Assembly (NCBI GenBank): GCA_026004935.1
Contig: BPKC01000001.1
Coordinates: 1,651,491-1,715,490, forward strand
Source: Rhodothalassiaceae bacterium
GTDB taxonomy: Bacteria > Pseudomonadota > Alphaproteobacteria > Sphingomonadales > Rhodothalassiaceae
DNA: 64,000 nucleotides
Direction: 5' to 3'
The position numbers and the translations under genes were made by a program. Position 1 is the stretch's first letter. Every line of letters begins with the position of its first letter. Of the stretch, positions 35,602 through 44,712 are shown in pieces. The notes under the pieces were generated by a model. The model searched no databases. It saw only the letters and a program-made list of their open reading frames with translations, and was not told where the DNA came from.

Positions 35602-36843
35602 CTATGCCTCGTCCGGGACCAGCACGGTCGCGACCGCCTGGGCGGCGAGCCCCTCGCCCCGGCCCACGAAGCCGAGTTTTTCCGTGGTGGTCGCCTTCAG
35701 CGAGACGGCCGCCGTCGGCAGGCCGAGAAGCGCGGCCAGATGCGCAAGCAGCCGGCCGCGGTGGGGGGCGATCCGCGGCTTCTCGCCGATGATCGTGACG
35801 TCGCAGTGCACCAGCCGGCCCCCGCGGGCTGCGACCAGCTCCAGCGCGTGGCGCAGAAAGCGCGCGGACGGCGCCCCCTTCCAGCGCGGATCGCCGGGCG
35901 GGAAGTGGCGACCGATGTCGCCCATCGCAATGGCGCCGAGGATCGCATCGGTCACGGCATGCAGCGCGACATCGGCATCCGAATGGCCGATCAGCCCCTG
36001 ATCGCAGGGGACCGCGAGCCCGCACAGCATCACATGGTCGCCGGGGCCGAAGCGGTGGACGTCGAATCCCTGACCGACACGCGGCAGCATCGCGGGCGGC
36101 CCGTCGCCGTCGCGCGCCCGGAGCCGCGCCAGCAGGCGTTCGGCGCGCGCGAAGTCCTCCGCCGTCGTGATCTTGAAGTTGTCCTCCTCGCCCGCGATGA
36201 TCCGCACCGCAAGCCCCGCCGCCTCGGCCACGGCCGCGTCATCGGTCAGCTCCGCGCCGGCGGCTTTCCCGTGGGCGGCGAGGATCGCGCGGAAGGGAAA
36301 GCCCTGCGGGGTCTGGACCCGCCAGAGCCCGGTGCGGTCCACCGTTCCGGCGACCATGCCCTCCGCATCCGCGCGCTTGACGGTGTCGACGAGCGGCAGG
36401 CCGGGAACCGCGCCGGTCTGCGGTCCGATCGCCGCGAGAATGCGCCCGATCAGCGCGCGCGAGACGAAGGGCCGGGCGGCGTCGTGGATGAGGACGGCGT
36501 CGGGCGGCGGGTCGAGCCGGGCCAGCGCCTCGAGCCCGCGCAGCACCGACTCCTGCCGGCTCGCGCCGCCGTGAACCGGGTCGAACAGGCGGGAATCCGA
36601 TGCGAGCGGACCCATCGCGGCCTCGTACCAGCTCTCCGCCCCCTGCGCGATCACGACCTGCACGCCCGCGATGGCGGGATGTGCGAGCAGCGCCTCGACG
36701 CTGCGCCGCAGAACCGCGCGGCCCACGAGCGGCCGGTACTGCTTGGGCAGACCGCCGCCCGCGCGCGTGCCCGAGCCGGCCGCGACCACGAGGGCGATGC
36801 TGCGCTGCAACAAAGGCTTTTCCTGTCGCTCGTCTTCTGGCAT
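35602..36843 (-). CDS. ispDF: Bifunctional IspD/IspF, non-mevalonate isoprenoid synthesis
   Basis: A ~413-residue fusion. The N-terminal IspD (CDP-ME synthase) domain shows VVAAGSGTRAG, GLPKQY, HDAARPF and VQTPQGF. The C-terminal IspF (MECDP synthase) domain begins near residue 250 with GQGFDVHRFG and has GHSDADV and HFPPGDP. Both act in the MEP pathway on successive but non-adjacent steps. The fusion is typical of alphaproteobacteria. Starts at 36843, 36867 and 36891 are all possible; 36843 is used here because it leaves a short N-terminus. Divergent from dusB. Confidence 0.94.
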   Translation of the reverse strand: MPEDERQEKPLLQRSIALVVAAGSGTRAGGGLPKQYRPLVGRAVLRRSVEALLAHPAIAGVQVVIAQGAESWYEAAMGPLASDSRLFDPVHGGASRQESVLRGLEALARLDPPPDAVLIHDAARPFVSRALIGRILAAIGPQTGAVPGLPLVDTVKRADAEGMVAGTVDRTGLWRVQTPQGFPFRAILAAHGKAAGAELTDDAAVAEAAGLAVRIIAGEEDNFKITTAEDFARAERLLARLRARDGDGPPAMLPRVGQGFDVHRFGPGDHVMLCGLAVPCDQGLIGHSDADVALHAVTDAILGAIAMGDIGRHFPPGDPRWKGAPSARFLRHALELVAARGGRLVHCDVTIIGEKPRIAPHRGRLLAHLAALLGLPTAAVSLKATTTEKLGFVGRGEGLAAQAVATVLVPDEA

Positions 36844-36965
36844 AAGGGATGCCCAAATTTTGTGCATGTTCCCGCGCCGGCGGCCGGGCATAGATGCGCG
36901 AAGGCGCGCGCCGAGGCAAGAGGCCGGCCGGGGTGCGGGCGAGGGATCAGGAGGTGCGGGTGAGC

Positions 36966-37988
36966 ATGGCCGAGGACAAGCCGGTGACCGGGCTGCTCAA
37001 GGAGGAGATCGCGGTCGGCGACGTCGTGATCCGGCATCCGGTGATCCTTGCGCCGATGTCGGGTGTCACCGACCAGCCCTTCCGGCGGCTCGTGAAAAGC
37101 TTCGGCTCGGCGCTGATCGTCACGGAGATGATCGCCTCCGAGGCGATGATCCGGCGCACCCGCGAGTCCTTCCTCAAGGCGAAGGCCGATCTCGTGGAGC
37201 GCCCGGTCTCGGTGCAGCTTGCGGGCTGCCGGCCGGAGGCGATGGCCGAGGCCGCCCGGCTCAACGAGGAGCTCGGCGCCGACATCATCGACATCAACAT
37301 GGGCTGCCCCGTCAAGAAGGTGGTGAACGGCTGGGCGGGCTCCGCGCTCATGCGCGATCTCAAGCATGCCGCGCGCATCATCGAGGCGACGGTGAAGGCC
37401 GTCTCGCGGCCCGTGACGCTGAAGATGCGGCTCGGCTGGGACGACCGCAGCCGCAACGCCCCGGAGCTTGCGCGCATCGCCGAGGATCTCGGCGTCAGGA
37501 TGATCACGGTGCACGGCCGCACCCGCTGCCAGATGTTCGCCGGCCGCGCCGACTGGGCGGCGGTGCGCGCGGTCAGGGAGGCGGTGCGTGTGCCCGTCAT
37601 CGTCAATGGCGACATCGTGAGCGAGGAGGATGCGGCCGCGGCGCTGAAGGCCTCGGGTGCGGACGGGGTGATGATCGGGCGCGGAACCTACGGCCGGCCG
37701 TGGTTCATCGAGCAGGTGCGCCAGTATCTCGTCACCGGCCGCAAGCTGCCGGCGCCGTCGCTTGCCGAGCAGCGGGAGATCGTGCTCGCGCATTTCGATG
37801 CGATGATCGCGCACTACGGGCCGGTGACCGGCGTGCGGATGGCGCGCAAGCACATCGGCTGGTACACGAAGGGCCTCTACGGCTCGGCGGAATTCCGGAA
37901 CCGCTACAACCAGATCGAGGACCCGAAGGCCGCGCGGGCGGCGATCGAGGCATTCTATGATCCCCTTGTCGAGCGCGCCGCCGCCTGA
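36966..37988 (+). CDS. dusB: tRNA-dihydrouridine synthase DusB (NifR3)
   Basis: A 340-residue FMN enzyme that reduces uridine to dihydrouridine in tRNA. The TIM-barrel motifs [25 protein letters not shown] (active-site Cys), TVHGRTR and VIVNGDI are present. The ATG at 36966 is used. A GTG at 36960 is closer to the AGGAGG at 36949-36954 and may be the real start, adding two residues. Its 3' end overlaps ntrB by 32 bp, placing it at the head of the nifR3-ntrB-ntrC operon as in other alphaproteobacteria. Confidence 0.95.
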   Translation: MAEDKPVTGLLKEEIAVGDVVIRHPVILAPMSGVTDQPFRRLVKSFGSALIVTEMIASEAMIRRTRESFLKAKADLVERPVSVQLAGCRPEAMAEAARLNEELGADIIDINMGCPVKKVVNGWAGSALMRDLKHAARIIEATVKAVSRPVTLKMRLGWDDRSRNAPELARIAEDLGVRMITVHGRTRCQMFAGRADWAAVRAVREAVRVPVIVNGDIVSEEDAAAALKASGADGVMIGRGTYGRPWFIEQVRQYLVTGRKLPAPSLAEQREIVLAHFDAMIAHYGPVTGVRMARKHIGWYTKGLYGSAEFRNRYNQIEDPKAARAAIEAFYDPLVERAAA

Positions 37989-39111
37989 CGTTCCCCCCGC
38001 CGACGCGCCGGCCGGTGCGATGCCGCGCGCCGACCGGGAGCCGGACGCGCCTTTCTCCTGGCTCGAGGACCTGCCGGTCGCGGCCGCCGTCATCGACGGC
38101 GAGGGGCGCGTGCGGGCCCTCAATGCGCGCGCGGGCGAGGACTTCGGCCTCAGGGCCGGCCGGAGCCTGCTCGACCGGCTCGCGCCGGCCGCGTGCCGGC
38201 GGGTGAGCGACCTGCTCGCCGGGGCGGAGGGCCGCGCGCTCGTCCTGCGCGACGAGCCGGTCGCCGGGCTCGCGCAATCCGGCGTGGACATCTGGATCCG
38301 GCGGCTCGACGGCGCCGCCGCCGCCGTGGTGCTGCTCGACGCCTCCCCGGCGCGCCAGACGGCCCGCGCGGAGAGCATGCTGGCGGCAGCCGACCGCACG
38401 GCGGAAGGGCTGGTAGCCGCGCTGGCGCACGAGCTGCGCCATCCGCTGGCGAGTCTCAAGGGCGCCGCCCAGCTCCTGGCCGGCCGCGCCGAGGGCGAGC
38501 GCGACCGCAGGCTCGCCGCCGTGATCGAGGAGGAGGTGGCGCGCCTCGACCGGCTGATCGCCGAGGTCGCGCGCTTCGAGGCCGAGGAGGCGGCGCCCGC
38601 GGCCGTCAATCTTCATGAGATCATCGACCACGCCGTCGCGCTGACCGAGCTGCGGGCGCGCAACGAAGGGCCGCCGGGGCTCTCCATTCTGCGCGACTAT
38701 GATCCCTCGCTCCCCGAAATCCCGGGCGAGCGGGACGCGCTGATCCGGCTCTTCCTCAATCTGATCGAGAATGCGCGCGAGGCGCTGGCGGCGACGGCCT
38801 GCCCGCGCATCCGGGTGAGCACGCGCTACCGGCTGGGGCCGCGCCGCCAGATCGGCCCCGGCGGCCCTGCCGAGCTGCCGGCGGTGGAGGTGGTGGTCGC
38901 CGACAACGGACCGGGTGTGGCCGAGGATGCGGGCGGCGACATCTTCGAGGCCTATGTCAGCGACCGCGGCCGCCGGCGCGGGCTCGGCCTTGCGATCGCC
39001 GCGCGGATCGTCCGCCGCCACCGCGGCCTCATCCGCTATGCGCGCGCGGACATGGGCGGGGCGGCCTTCATCGTCGCCCTGCCGCTGGCAGGAGAGATGC
39101 GTCATGAGTGA
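37957..39111 (+). CDS. ntrB: Nitrogen regulation sensor kinase NtrB (GlnL)
   Basis: A 384-residue soluble histidine kinase/phosphatase. A PAS-like N-terminal domain (about residues 34-135) is followed by the H-box [18 protein letters not shown] with His158, an N-box with [11 protein letters not shown], and G-boxes DNGPGV and RGLGLAIA. Family NtrB usually reads HEIKNPL; here it is HELRHPL. In known systems PII controls whether it phosphorylates or dephosphorylates NtrC. The start at 37957 lies inside the dusB end, and the stop overlaps the ntrC start by 8 bp. Confidence 0.94.
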   Translation: MIPLSSAPPPDVPPADAPAGAMPRADREPDAPFSWLEDLPVAAAVIDGEGRVRALNARAGEDFGLRAGRSLLDRLAPAACRRVSDLLAGAEGRALVLRDEPVAGLAQSGVDIWIRRLDGAAAAVVLLDASPARQTARAESMLAAADRTAEGLVAALAHELRHPLASLKGAAQLLAGRAEGERDRRLAAVIEEEVARLDRLIAEVARFEAEEAAPAAVNLHEIIDHAVALTELRARNEGPPGLSILRDYDPSLPEIPGERDALIRLFLNLIENAREALAATACPRIRVSTRYRLGPRRQIGPGGPAELPAVEVVVADNGPGVAEDAGGDIFEAYVSDRGRRRGLGLAIAARIVRRHRGLIRYARADMGGAAFIVALPLAGEMRHE

Positions 39112-40636
39112 GGAGGCGGGCGCGGAAGGCGCCCTCGTGCTGCTGGCCGAAGACGACCGCAGCCTGCGCCTCGTCCTCGCCACGGCGCTGGAAGAGGCGG
39201 GATTCGCGGTCGAGGCGGTCTCCAGCCGCCGCGCGCTCGAGGAGCGGATCGAGCAGGGGCTGGGCGACGTGCTGGTTACCGACGTGCTGATGCCCGACGG
39301 CAGCGGGCTCGACCTGCTGCCGGTCGTCGCCGCGCGCAGGCCGGATCTCAAGACGATCGTGATCAGCGCCCACAGCACGCTGTCGACCGCGATGGCGGCC
39401 ACCCGCGGCGGGGCCTTCGACTATCTCGCAAAGCCCTTCGACATGCATGTCCTCGTCGAGACCGTGCGCCGGGCGCTGGCGGACCGGCGCCCGCAAGGCC
39501 CGCAGCGGGCGGCGGCCGGGCTCGGGACGGCGGGCGGGCTGCCGCTCGTCGGCCGCTCACCGGCGATGCAGACGCTCTTCCGGAATCTCGCGCGGGTGGT
39601 GGAAACGGAACTGACCGTGCTCATCCTCGGCGAATCCGGCACCGGCAAGGATCTCATCGCCCGCCTCATCCACGATCTCGGACCGCGCCGGGGCCGGCCC
39701 TATGTCGCCATCAACATGGCGGCGATACCGCCGACGCTCATCGAATCGGAACTGTTCGGCCACGAGAAGGGGGCGTTCACCGGCGCCGACCGCCGCAAGA
39801 TCGGCCGCTTCGAGCAGGCCGAGGACGGCACCCTGTTCCTCGACGAGATCGGCGACATGCCGCTCGAGGCCCAGACCCGGCTGCTCCGGGTGCTGGAGGA
39901 GGGCCGGTTCACGCGCCTCGGCGGGCGCGAACCGATCGACGCGCGCGCACGCATCATCGCCGCCACCCACCAGCCGCTCGACCGACTGATCGCCGAAGGA
40001 CGCTTCCGCTCGGACCTCTACTTCCGGCTCAATGTCGTGCCGCTCGTGGTCCCGCCGCTCAGAGCCCGGCGCGAGGACATCCCGGAGCTCGCACGCCACT
40101 TTCTCGCCGAGGCGATCCGCGAGGGGCTGCCCGAGCGCGTGCTCGACGAGGCCGCGCTTGCGCGTCTGAAGGCCCACGACTGGCCGGGCAATGTGCGCGA
40201 GCTGCGCAACCTGATGCGCCGGCTCGCCCTGTTCGCCCGCGGCCGCCGGATCGTGGAGGCGGATGTGGAAGCCGCGCTCGGCGCCGACCGGCAGGTCGTG
40301 CGCGGGATCGAGACGCCCGCCGCTCCCGCGTCCGCGAGCCGCCGGCAGGCGGACGGCGGCGACGCCCGGGGGCCGGAGCGGAGCCTGGAGGCGGCCGTGA
40401 GATGGCATCTCGAACGCTATTTCGCCCAGCATCGCGACGCGCTGCCGCCGCCGGGCCTCTACGAGCGCGTCCTGCGCGAGGTGGAGCGCCCGCTTCTCGC
40501 GCTCAGCCTCGATCTCGTCGGCCACAATCAGCTCCGGGCGGCCGAGCTCCTGGGGCTCAACCGCAACACCCTGCGCAAGAAGCTCAAAGAGCACGGCCTG
40601 TGGAAGCCGCGGCGCCGGCCGCTCGCGCCGTCCTGA
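39104..40636 (+). CDS. ntrC: Nitrogen regulation response regulator NtrC (GlnG)
   Basis: A 510-residue sigma-54-dependent activator. The receiver domain has phospho-acceptor Asp60 in VTDVLMPDG. The AAA+ domain has Walker A GESGTGKD, the sigma-54 contact loop GAFTGA and Walker B LFLDEIGD. The Fis-type HTH near the C-terminus is AAELLGLNRNTLRKKLKEHGL. An extended Ala/Arg-rich linker (about residues 405-430) separates the AAA+ and DNA-binding parts. The start at 39104 has GGAGAG upstream and overlaps the end of ntrB. It activates nitrogen-assimilation genes when phosphorylated by NtrB. Confidence 0.95.
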   Translation: MSEEAGAEGALVLLAEDDRSLRLVLATALEEAGFAVEAVSSRRALEERIEQGLGDVLVTDVLMPDGSGLDLLPVVAARRPDLKTIVISAHSTLSTAMAATRGGAFDYLAKPFDMHVLVETVRRALADRRPQGPQRAAAGLGTAGGLPLVGRSPAMQTLFRNLARVVETELTVLILGESGTGKDLIARLIHDLGPRRGRPYVAINMAAIPPTLIESELFGHEKGAFTGADRRKIGRFEQAEDGTLFLDEIGDMPLEAQTRLLRVLEEGRFTRLGGREPIDARARIIAATHQPLDRLIAEGRFRSDLYFRLNVVPLVVPPLRARREDIPELARHFLAEAIREGLPERVLDEAALARLKAHDWPGNVRELRNLMRRLALFARGRRIVEADVEAALGADRQVVRGIETPAAPASASRRQADGGDARGPERSLEAAVRWHLERYFAQHRDALPPPGLYERVLREVERPLLALSLDLVGHNQLRAAELLGLNRNTLRKKLKEHGLWKPRRRPLAPS

Positions 40637-40709
40637 TCAGGTTTTCGCACTTCGTTCTCTCCGCGCGGCCATTGCTGTTGCATCTTTGCCACAGTCTTGC
40701 CTAAAACCG

Positions 40710-40725
40710 TGGCAATTCTGCCGCA
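40710..40725 (+). promoter_or_regulatory. Weak sigma-54-like element upstream of ntrY
   Basis: TGGCA-attctgc-CGCA places GG (40711-40712) and GC (40723-40724) exactly 10 bases apart, as in -24/-12 promoters, 27 bp ahead of the ntrY start. The -12 half is CCGCA, not TTGCA, so the match is partial. Confidence 0.3.
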
Positions 40726-40751
40726 ATCGCAAGGGCAGGCGCGGAGGGAGC

Positions 40752-43094
40752 ATGCGGCCGGACAGGCGGCGAGGGAAAAGGCGATCGGGCTTCGCGCGCG
40801 CGCGGCTGGCCCTGCGGCTGGGGACCCGGCGGCTGCGCGCCAGGCTTGCGCGCTCGGGGCTGGGACCGCGGCTTGCCGCGGGATTCGAGTGGTCGGTGTG
40901 GGCCGCCGCGCTCGCCTTCGGCGTTCTGACCTATGTGGCCCTCGTCCAGCCGCCGCATTGGCCGCGGTTCGCCTCCGGGCCGGGGATCGGTGCGCTGCTC
41001 GTCATCGACCTCGGCATTCTCCTCCTGCTGCTGCTGCTCACGGCGCGCCGGATCGTGCGGCTGTGGCTCAAACCGCGCACGAGGGGCCAGCCGCGGGCGC
41101 TGCAGATGCGGCTCGTTGCCGCGTTCGCGCTGTTCGCGGGGCTGCCGGCGATCGCGACCGCCCTGATGTCGGCGCTGTTTCTGCAGTACGGCCTGCAGAA
41201 CTGGTTTTCGGACACCGTGCGTCAGGCGCTCACCAGCTCGCTCGAGGTGGCCGAGGCCTACATCCGCGAGCATCAGGACAACATCACCTATGATCTGCTC
41301 GCGATGGCGAAGGATCTCGACAATGCGGCCGCCGAGCTCGCCTCGGACCCGCAGCTGCTGCGCCGCTTCGTGGAGGAGCAGGGGCTGCTGCGGTCGCTGA
41401 AGGAGGCGATCGTCTTCGATTCCTCGGGCCTCATTCTCGCCAAGTATTCGCTGAGCCTCGATCTCGCGACGACGCGGGTCCCGCGCGATCTGCTGGAGCG
41501 GGCGGCCGCCGGTGAGGCGGTCGTGATGACGGATCCGGACAGCCGCCAGGTCCAGGCGCTCGTCAAGCTGAAGAACTTCTACAACACCTATCTCTTCGTC
41601 TCCCACGGCATCGATCCCAAGGTGATCAGCTATGTCGAGGCGGCACGCTCGGCGGTGCGGAACTACAGCGGGCTCGAGGAGCAGCGCGCGAAGCTGCAGC
41701 TGCGGGCCAATGCCGTCTTCATCCTGTTCTCGCTGCTGCTGATCGTGCTCGCGATCTGGGTGGGCCTGAGCTTCGCCAACCGCCTGGTGCGCCCCGTCGA
41801 CCGGCTGGTGGAGGCGGCCGGACGGGTGGCGCGCGGGCATTATGACGTGCGGGTGGAGGGCGCCCAGCGGGCCGACGAGGTGGGCCTGCTCGTGCGCGCC
41901 TTCAACCGCATGACCCGTCAGATCGCCGAACAGAGGCGCGAGCTGGTGGCCGCCAACCGCACGCTCGAGGAGCGTCGCCGCTTCCTCGAGGCGCTTCTTG
42001 CCGGCGTGTCCGCGGGCGTCATCGGCACCGACGAGCGCGGTCTGATCCATGTCGTCAACAGCTCGGCACTCGAGATCCTCCGGCTCGCGGAGGACGCGGT
42101 GATCGGCCGTCATGTCGCGGATGTCCTGCCGCCGGCGCGCGGACTGCTGGCGCGGCTCGGCGGGGCGGACGCCCAGGCGGCGCAGGACCAGGTCGCCCAC
42201 CGCATCGGCCGCGAGAACCGCACGCTGCTGCTGAGGGTCACCGCCCAGCGGCTGGGCGAGCGCGTGATCGGCCATGTCGTGACCTTCGACGACGTCACCG
42301 ATCAGATCCGTGATCAGCGCGCCGCGGCCTGGGCCGACGTCGCCCGCCGCATCGCCCACGAGATCAAGAATCCGCTCACCCCCATCCAGCTGTCCGCCGA
42401 GCGGCTGCGGCGCCGGTATCTGAAGGAAATCGCGAGCGACCCCGAGGTGTTCGAGCGCTGCATCGAGACCATCGTGCGTCAGGTCGAGGATCTCAGGCGC
42501 ATGGTCGACGAGTTCTCCGCCTTCGCGCGCATGCCCGCGGCACGGCTGCGCGAGGAGGATCTGGCCGCCATCGTGCGCCAGGCCGTCTTCCTGCAGCAGA
42601 TGGGGACGGGGGACGGGCGCATCGCGCTCGAGCTGCCCGAGCGGCCGGTGATGCTGTCCTGCGATGCGCGGCTCGTCGGCCAGGCGGTGACAAATCTCGT
42701 GAAGAACGCGCTCGAAGCCATTGATGAACAGAAGAATTCTGAAGACTCCGATGGGCCGCCCGTCACGGTGAGCCTGCGCGATGACGGCCGCGAGGTGCGT
42801 ATCGCCGTGCGCGATCGCGGCCCCGGCCTGCCGGACGATCCGCACCGGCTGGTCGAGCCCTATGTGACGACGCGGCGCAAGGGCACGGGTCTCGGGCTCG
42901 CGATCGTGAAAAGGATCATGGAGGAGCATGGCGGCCGGCTCGAGCTCGCCAACCGGCCCGAAGGCGGGGCCGAGGCGCTGCTGGTGTTCGTCCGTCGCGC
43001 GCCCGCGGCGGCCCGGCGCGGGGCCGATGGTGGAAAGGCGGCGGGGAAGGCGGCCGGAGACGATCGGCGGCTCGAGAAGCTGACGGCGAAGTAG
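40752..43094 (+). CDS. ntrY: Nitrogen regulation sensor kinase NtrY
   Basis: A 780-residue membrane kinase. Two N-terminal hydrophobic segments, a third near residue 125, a ~170-residue extracytoplasmic region and a further segment at about 318-338 are followed by HAMP (about 340-390) and PAS (about 405-510). HisKA carries His536 in IAHEIKNPLTPIQLSAERL, and HATPase_c has NLVKNALEAI, DRGPGLP and GTGLGLAIVKRIMEEHGG. This is the classic NtrY layout. The start ATG at 40752 has GGAGGGAGC immediately upstream. It pairs with ntrX 37 bp downstream and has been linked to nitrogen and redox sensing in alphaproteobacteria. Confidence 0.95.
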   Translation: MRPDRRRGKRRSGFARARLALRLGTRRLRARLARSGLGPRLAAGFEWSVWAAALAFGVLTYVALVQPPHWPRFASGPGIGALLVIDLGILLLLLLLTARRIVRLWLKPRTRGQPRALQMRLVAAFALFAGLPAIATALMSALFLQYGLQNWFSDTVRQALTSSLEVAEAYIREHQDNITYDLLAMAKDLDNAAAELASDPQLLRRFVEEQGLLRSLKEAIVFDSSGLILAKYSLSLDLATTRVPRDLLERAAAGEAVVMTDPDSRQVQALVKLKNFYNTYLFVSHGIDPKVISYVEAARSAVRNYSGLEEQRAKLQLRANAVFILFSLLLIVLAIWVGLSFANRLVRPVDRLVEAAGRVARGHYDVRVEGAQRADEVGLLVRAFNRMTRQIAEQRRELVAANRTLEERRRFLEALLAGVSAGVIGTDERGLIHVVNSSALEILRLAEDAVIGRHVADVLPPARGLLARLGGADAQAAQDQVAHRIGRENRTLLLRVTAQRLGERVIGHVVTFDDVTDQIRDQRAAAWADVARRIAHEIKNPLTPIQLSAERLRRRYLKEIASDPEVFERCIETIVRQVEDLRRMVDEFSAFARMPAARLREEDLAAIVRQAVFLQQMGTGDGRIALELPERPVMLSCDARLVGQAVTNLVKNALEAIDEQKNSEDSDGPPVTVSLRDDGREVRIAVRDRGPGLPDDPHRLVEPYVTTRRKGTGLGLAIVKRIMEEHGGRLELANRPEGGAEALLVFVRRAPAAARRGADGGKAAGKAAGDDRRLEKLTAK

Positions 43095-43131
43095 CGCGAA
43101 GGCGTGGATCGCGCGGGATCGGAGGAGAGTG

Positions 43132-44592
43132 ATGGCGCTGGACATTCTGGTCGTCGACGACGAGGCCGACATCCGCGAGCTCATCGCGGGCATCCTGGAG
43201 GACGAGGGCTTCGAGGCCCGCACCGCCGCCGATGCCGACGAGACGCTCGCCGAACTCGAGGCCCGTTGCCCGGCGCTCGTCATCCTCGACATCTGGCTGC
43301 AGGACAGCCGCCTCGACGGCCTGCAGCTCCTCGAGCTCATCAAGCGGCGCTATCCGGACCTGCCCGTCGTCGTGATCTCGGGCCACGGCAATGTCGAGAC
43401 CGCCGTGACCGCGATCAAGCGCGGGGCGACGGACTTCATAGAGAAGCCCTTCAAGGCCGATCACCTGCTGCACACCATCCGCCGCGCCACAGAATCCGAG
43501 CGCTTGAAGCGCGAGAACGCCGAGCTCAAGGCGCGGGCCGGGCTGGTGGTGGAGCTGACGGGCACCTCCGCCGCCGTCACCGCGCTCAGGCACGCGATCC
43601 AGCGGATCGCGCCGACCAATGCGCGCGTGCTGATCTTCGGCCCGCCGGGTTCCGGCAAGGAACTCGTCGCCCGCCTCATCCACGCCCAGTCGCGCCGGCA
43701 CGCCGGCCCCTTCGTCGTCGTGCCGGCGGCGAGCATCGAGCCCGACCGGATGGAAGAGGAGCTCTTCGGCGTCGAGGGCCCCGACGGCGTGCAGCGCATC
43801 GGCTATCTCGAGCGCGCCCATGGCGGCACCCTGTTCTTCGACGAGGTGGCGGACATGCCGCTTCACACCCAGGCGAAGATCCTGCGGGTGCTGACCGAGC
43901 AGCGCTTCGCCCGCGTGGGCGGCAGCCAGCAGGTGAGCGTGGACGTGCGCATCATCTCGGCAACCTCCCGCAACCTCGAGCAGGCGATCCGCGACGGGCA
44001 TTTCCGCGAGGATCTCTACCACCGGCTTGCCGTGGTGCCCGTGGTGGTGCCGGGGCTCGCCGAGCGCCGCGAGGACATCGCGCCGTTGGCCAGGCATTTC
44101 CTCGAGGTCTTCGCGCGCGCGAGCGGCCGGCCGAGCATGCGGTTCACCGATGCGGCGCTGGCGGCGCTGCAGGCCTACGACTGGCCGGGCAACGTGCGCC
44201 AGCTCAAGAACGTCATCGAGCGGGTGCTGATCTTCTGCGATCCGCGCGATCCGGAAATCGATGTCGACATGCTGCCGCCCGAGGTCACCACGCGCACCGC
44301 AAGCCTGTTCGATCCCGACAGCGATCTCGCGCTCATGGGCCTGCCGCTCAAGGAGGCGCGCGAGGCCTTCGAGCGGGAGTATCTCAAGCTCCAGATCACG
44401 CGGTTTTCCGGCAACATCTCGAAGACCGCCCAGTTCGTGGGCATGGAGCGCTCGGCGCTGCACCGCAAGCTGAAGGCGCTCGGGCTGCTGCCCGGACGCG
44501 GCGCCCGCGCCCGGCGGCCGGTGCATCAGGCGCCGACGGACGGCGACGCGCGCCGGCCGGCCGCGGCCCCGCTCGCCGAGCCCTCGCTGTGA
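43132..44592 (+). CDS. ntrX: Nitrogen regulation response regulator NtrX
   Basis: A 486-residue regulator. The receiver has Asp53 in ILDIWLQDS and the AAA+ domain has Walker A FGPPGSGKE and Walker B LFFDEVAD. The position of the sigma-54-binding GAFTGA loop reads GVEGPDGVQRI instead, the usual state for alphaproteobacterial NtrX. The C-terminal Fis-type HTH is KTAQFVGMERSALHRKLKALGL. It therefore probably does not activate sigma-54 polymerase. GGAGGAGAGTG precedes the ATG at 43132 (a GTG lies one codon earlier). Confidence 0.95.
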   Translation: MALDILVVDDEADIRELIAGILEDEGFEARTAADADETLAELEARCPALVILDIWLQDSRLDGLQLLELIKRRYPDLPVVVISGHGNVETAVTAIKRGATDFIEKPFKADHLLHTIRRATESERLKRENAELKARAGLVVELTGTSAAVTALRHAIQRIAPTNARVLIFGPPGSGKELVARLIHAQSRRHAGPFVVVPAASIEPDRMEEELFGVEGPDGVQRIGYLERAHGGTLFFDEVADMPLHTQAKILRVLTEQRFARVGGSQQVSVDVRIISATSRNLEQAIRDGHFREDLYHRLAVVPVVVPGLAERREDIAPLARHFLEVFARASGRPSMRFTDAALAALQAYDWPGNVRQLKNVIERVLIFCDPRDPEIDVDMLPPEVTTRTASLFDPDSDLALMGLPLKEAREAFEREYLKLQITRFSGNISKTAQFVGMERSALHRKLKALGLLPGRGARARRPVHQAPTDGDARRPAAAPLAEPSL

Positions 44593-44712
44593 GCGCCCGC
44601 AAGCTGACACTTTTCCTCGCCGCGCCGACGCGCTAGAGCCTTGGGGCCGTTCGCGCCGCAGACCGGCCGGCGCGCGCGGGCAGGGATCCGGGACCGGCGG
44701 GAGAGCAGGGCG

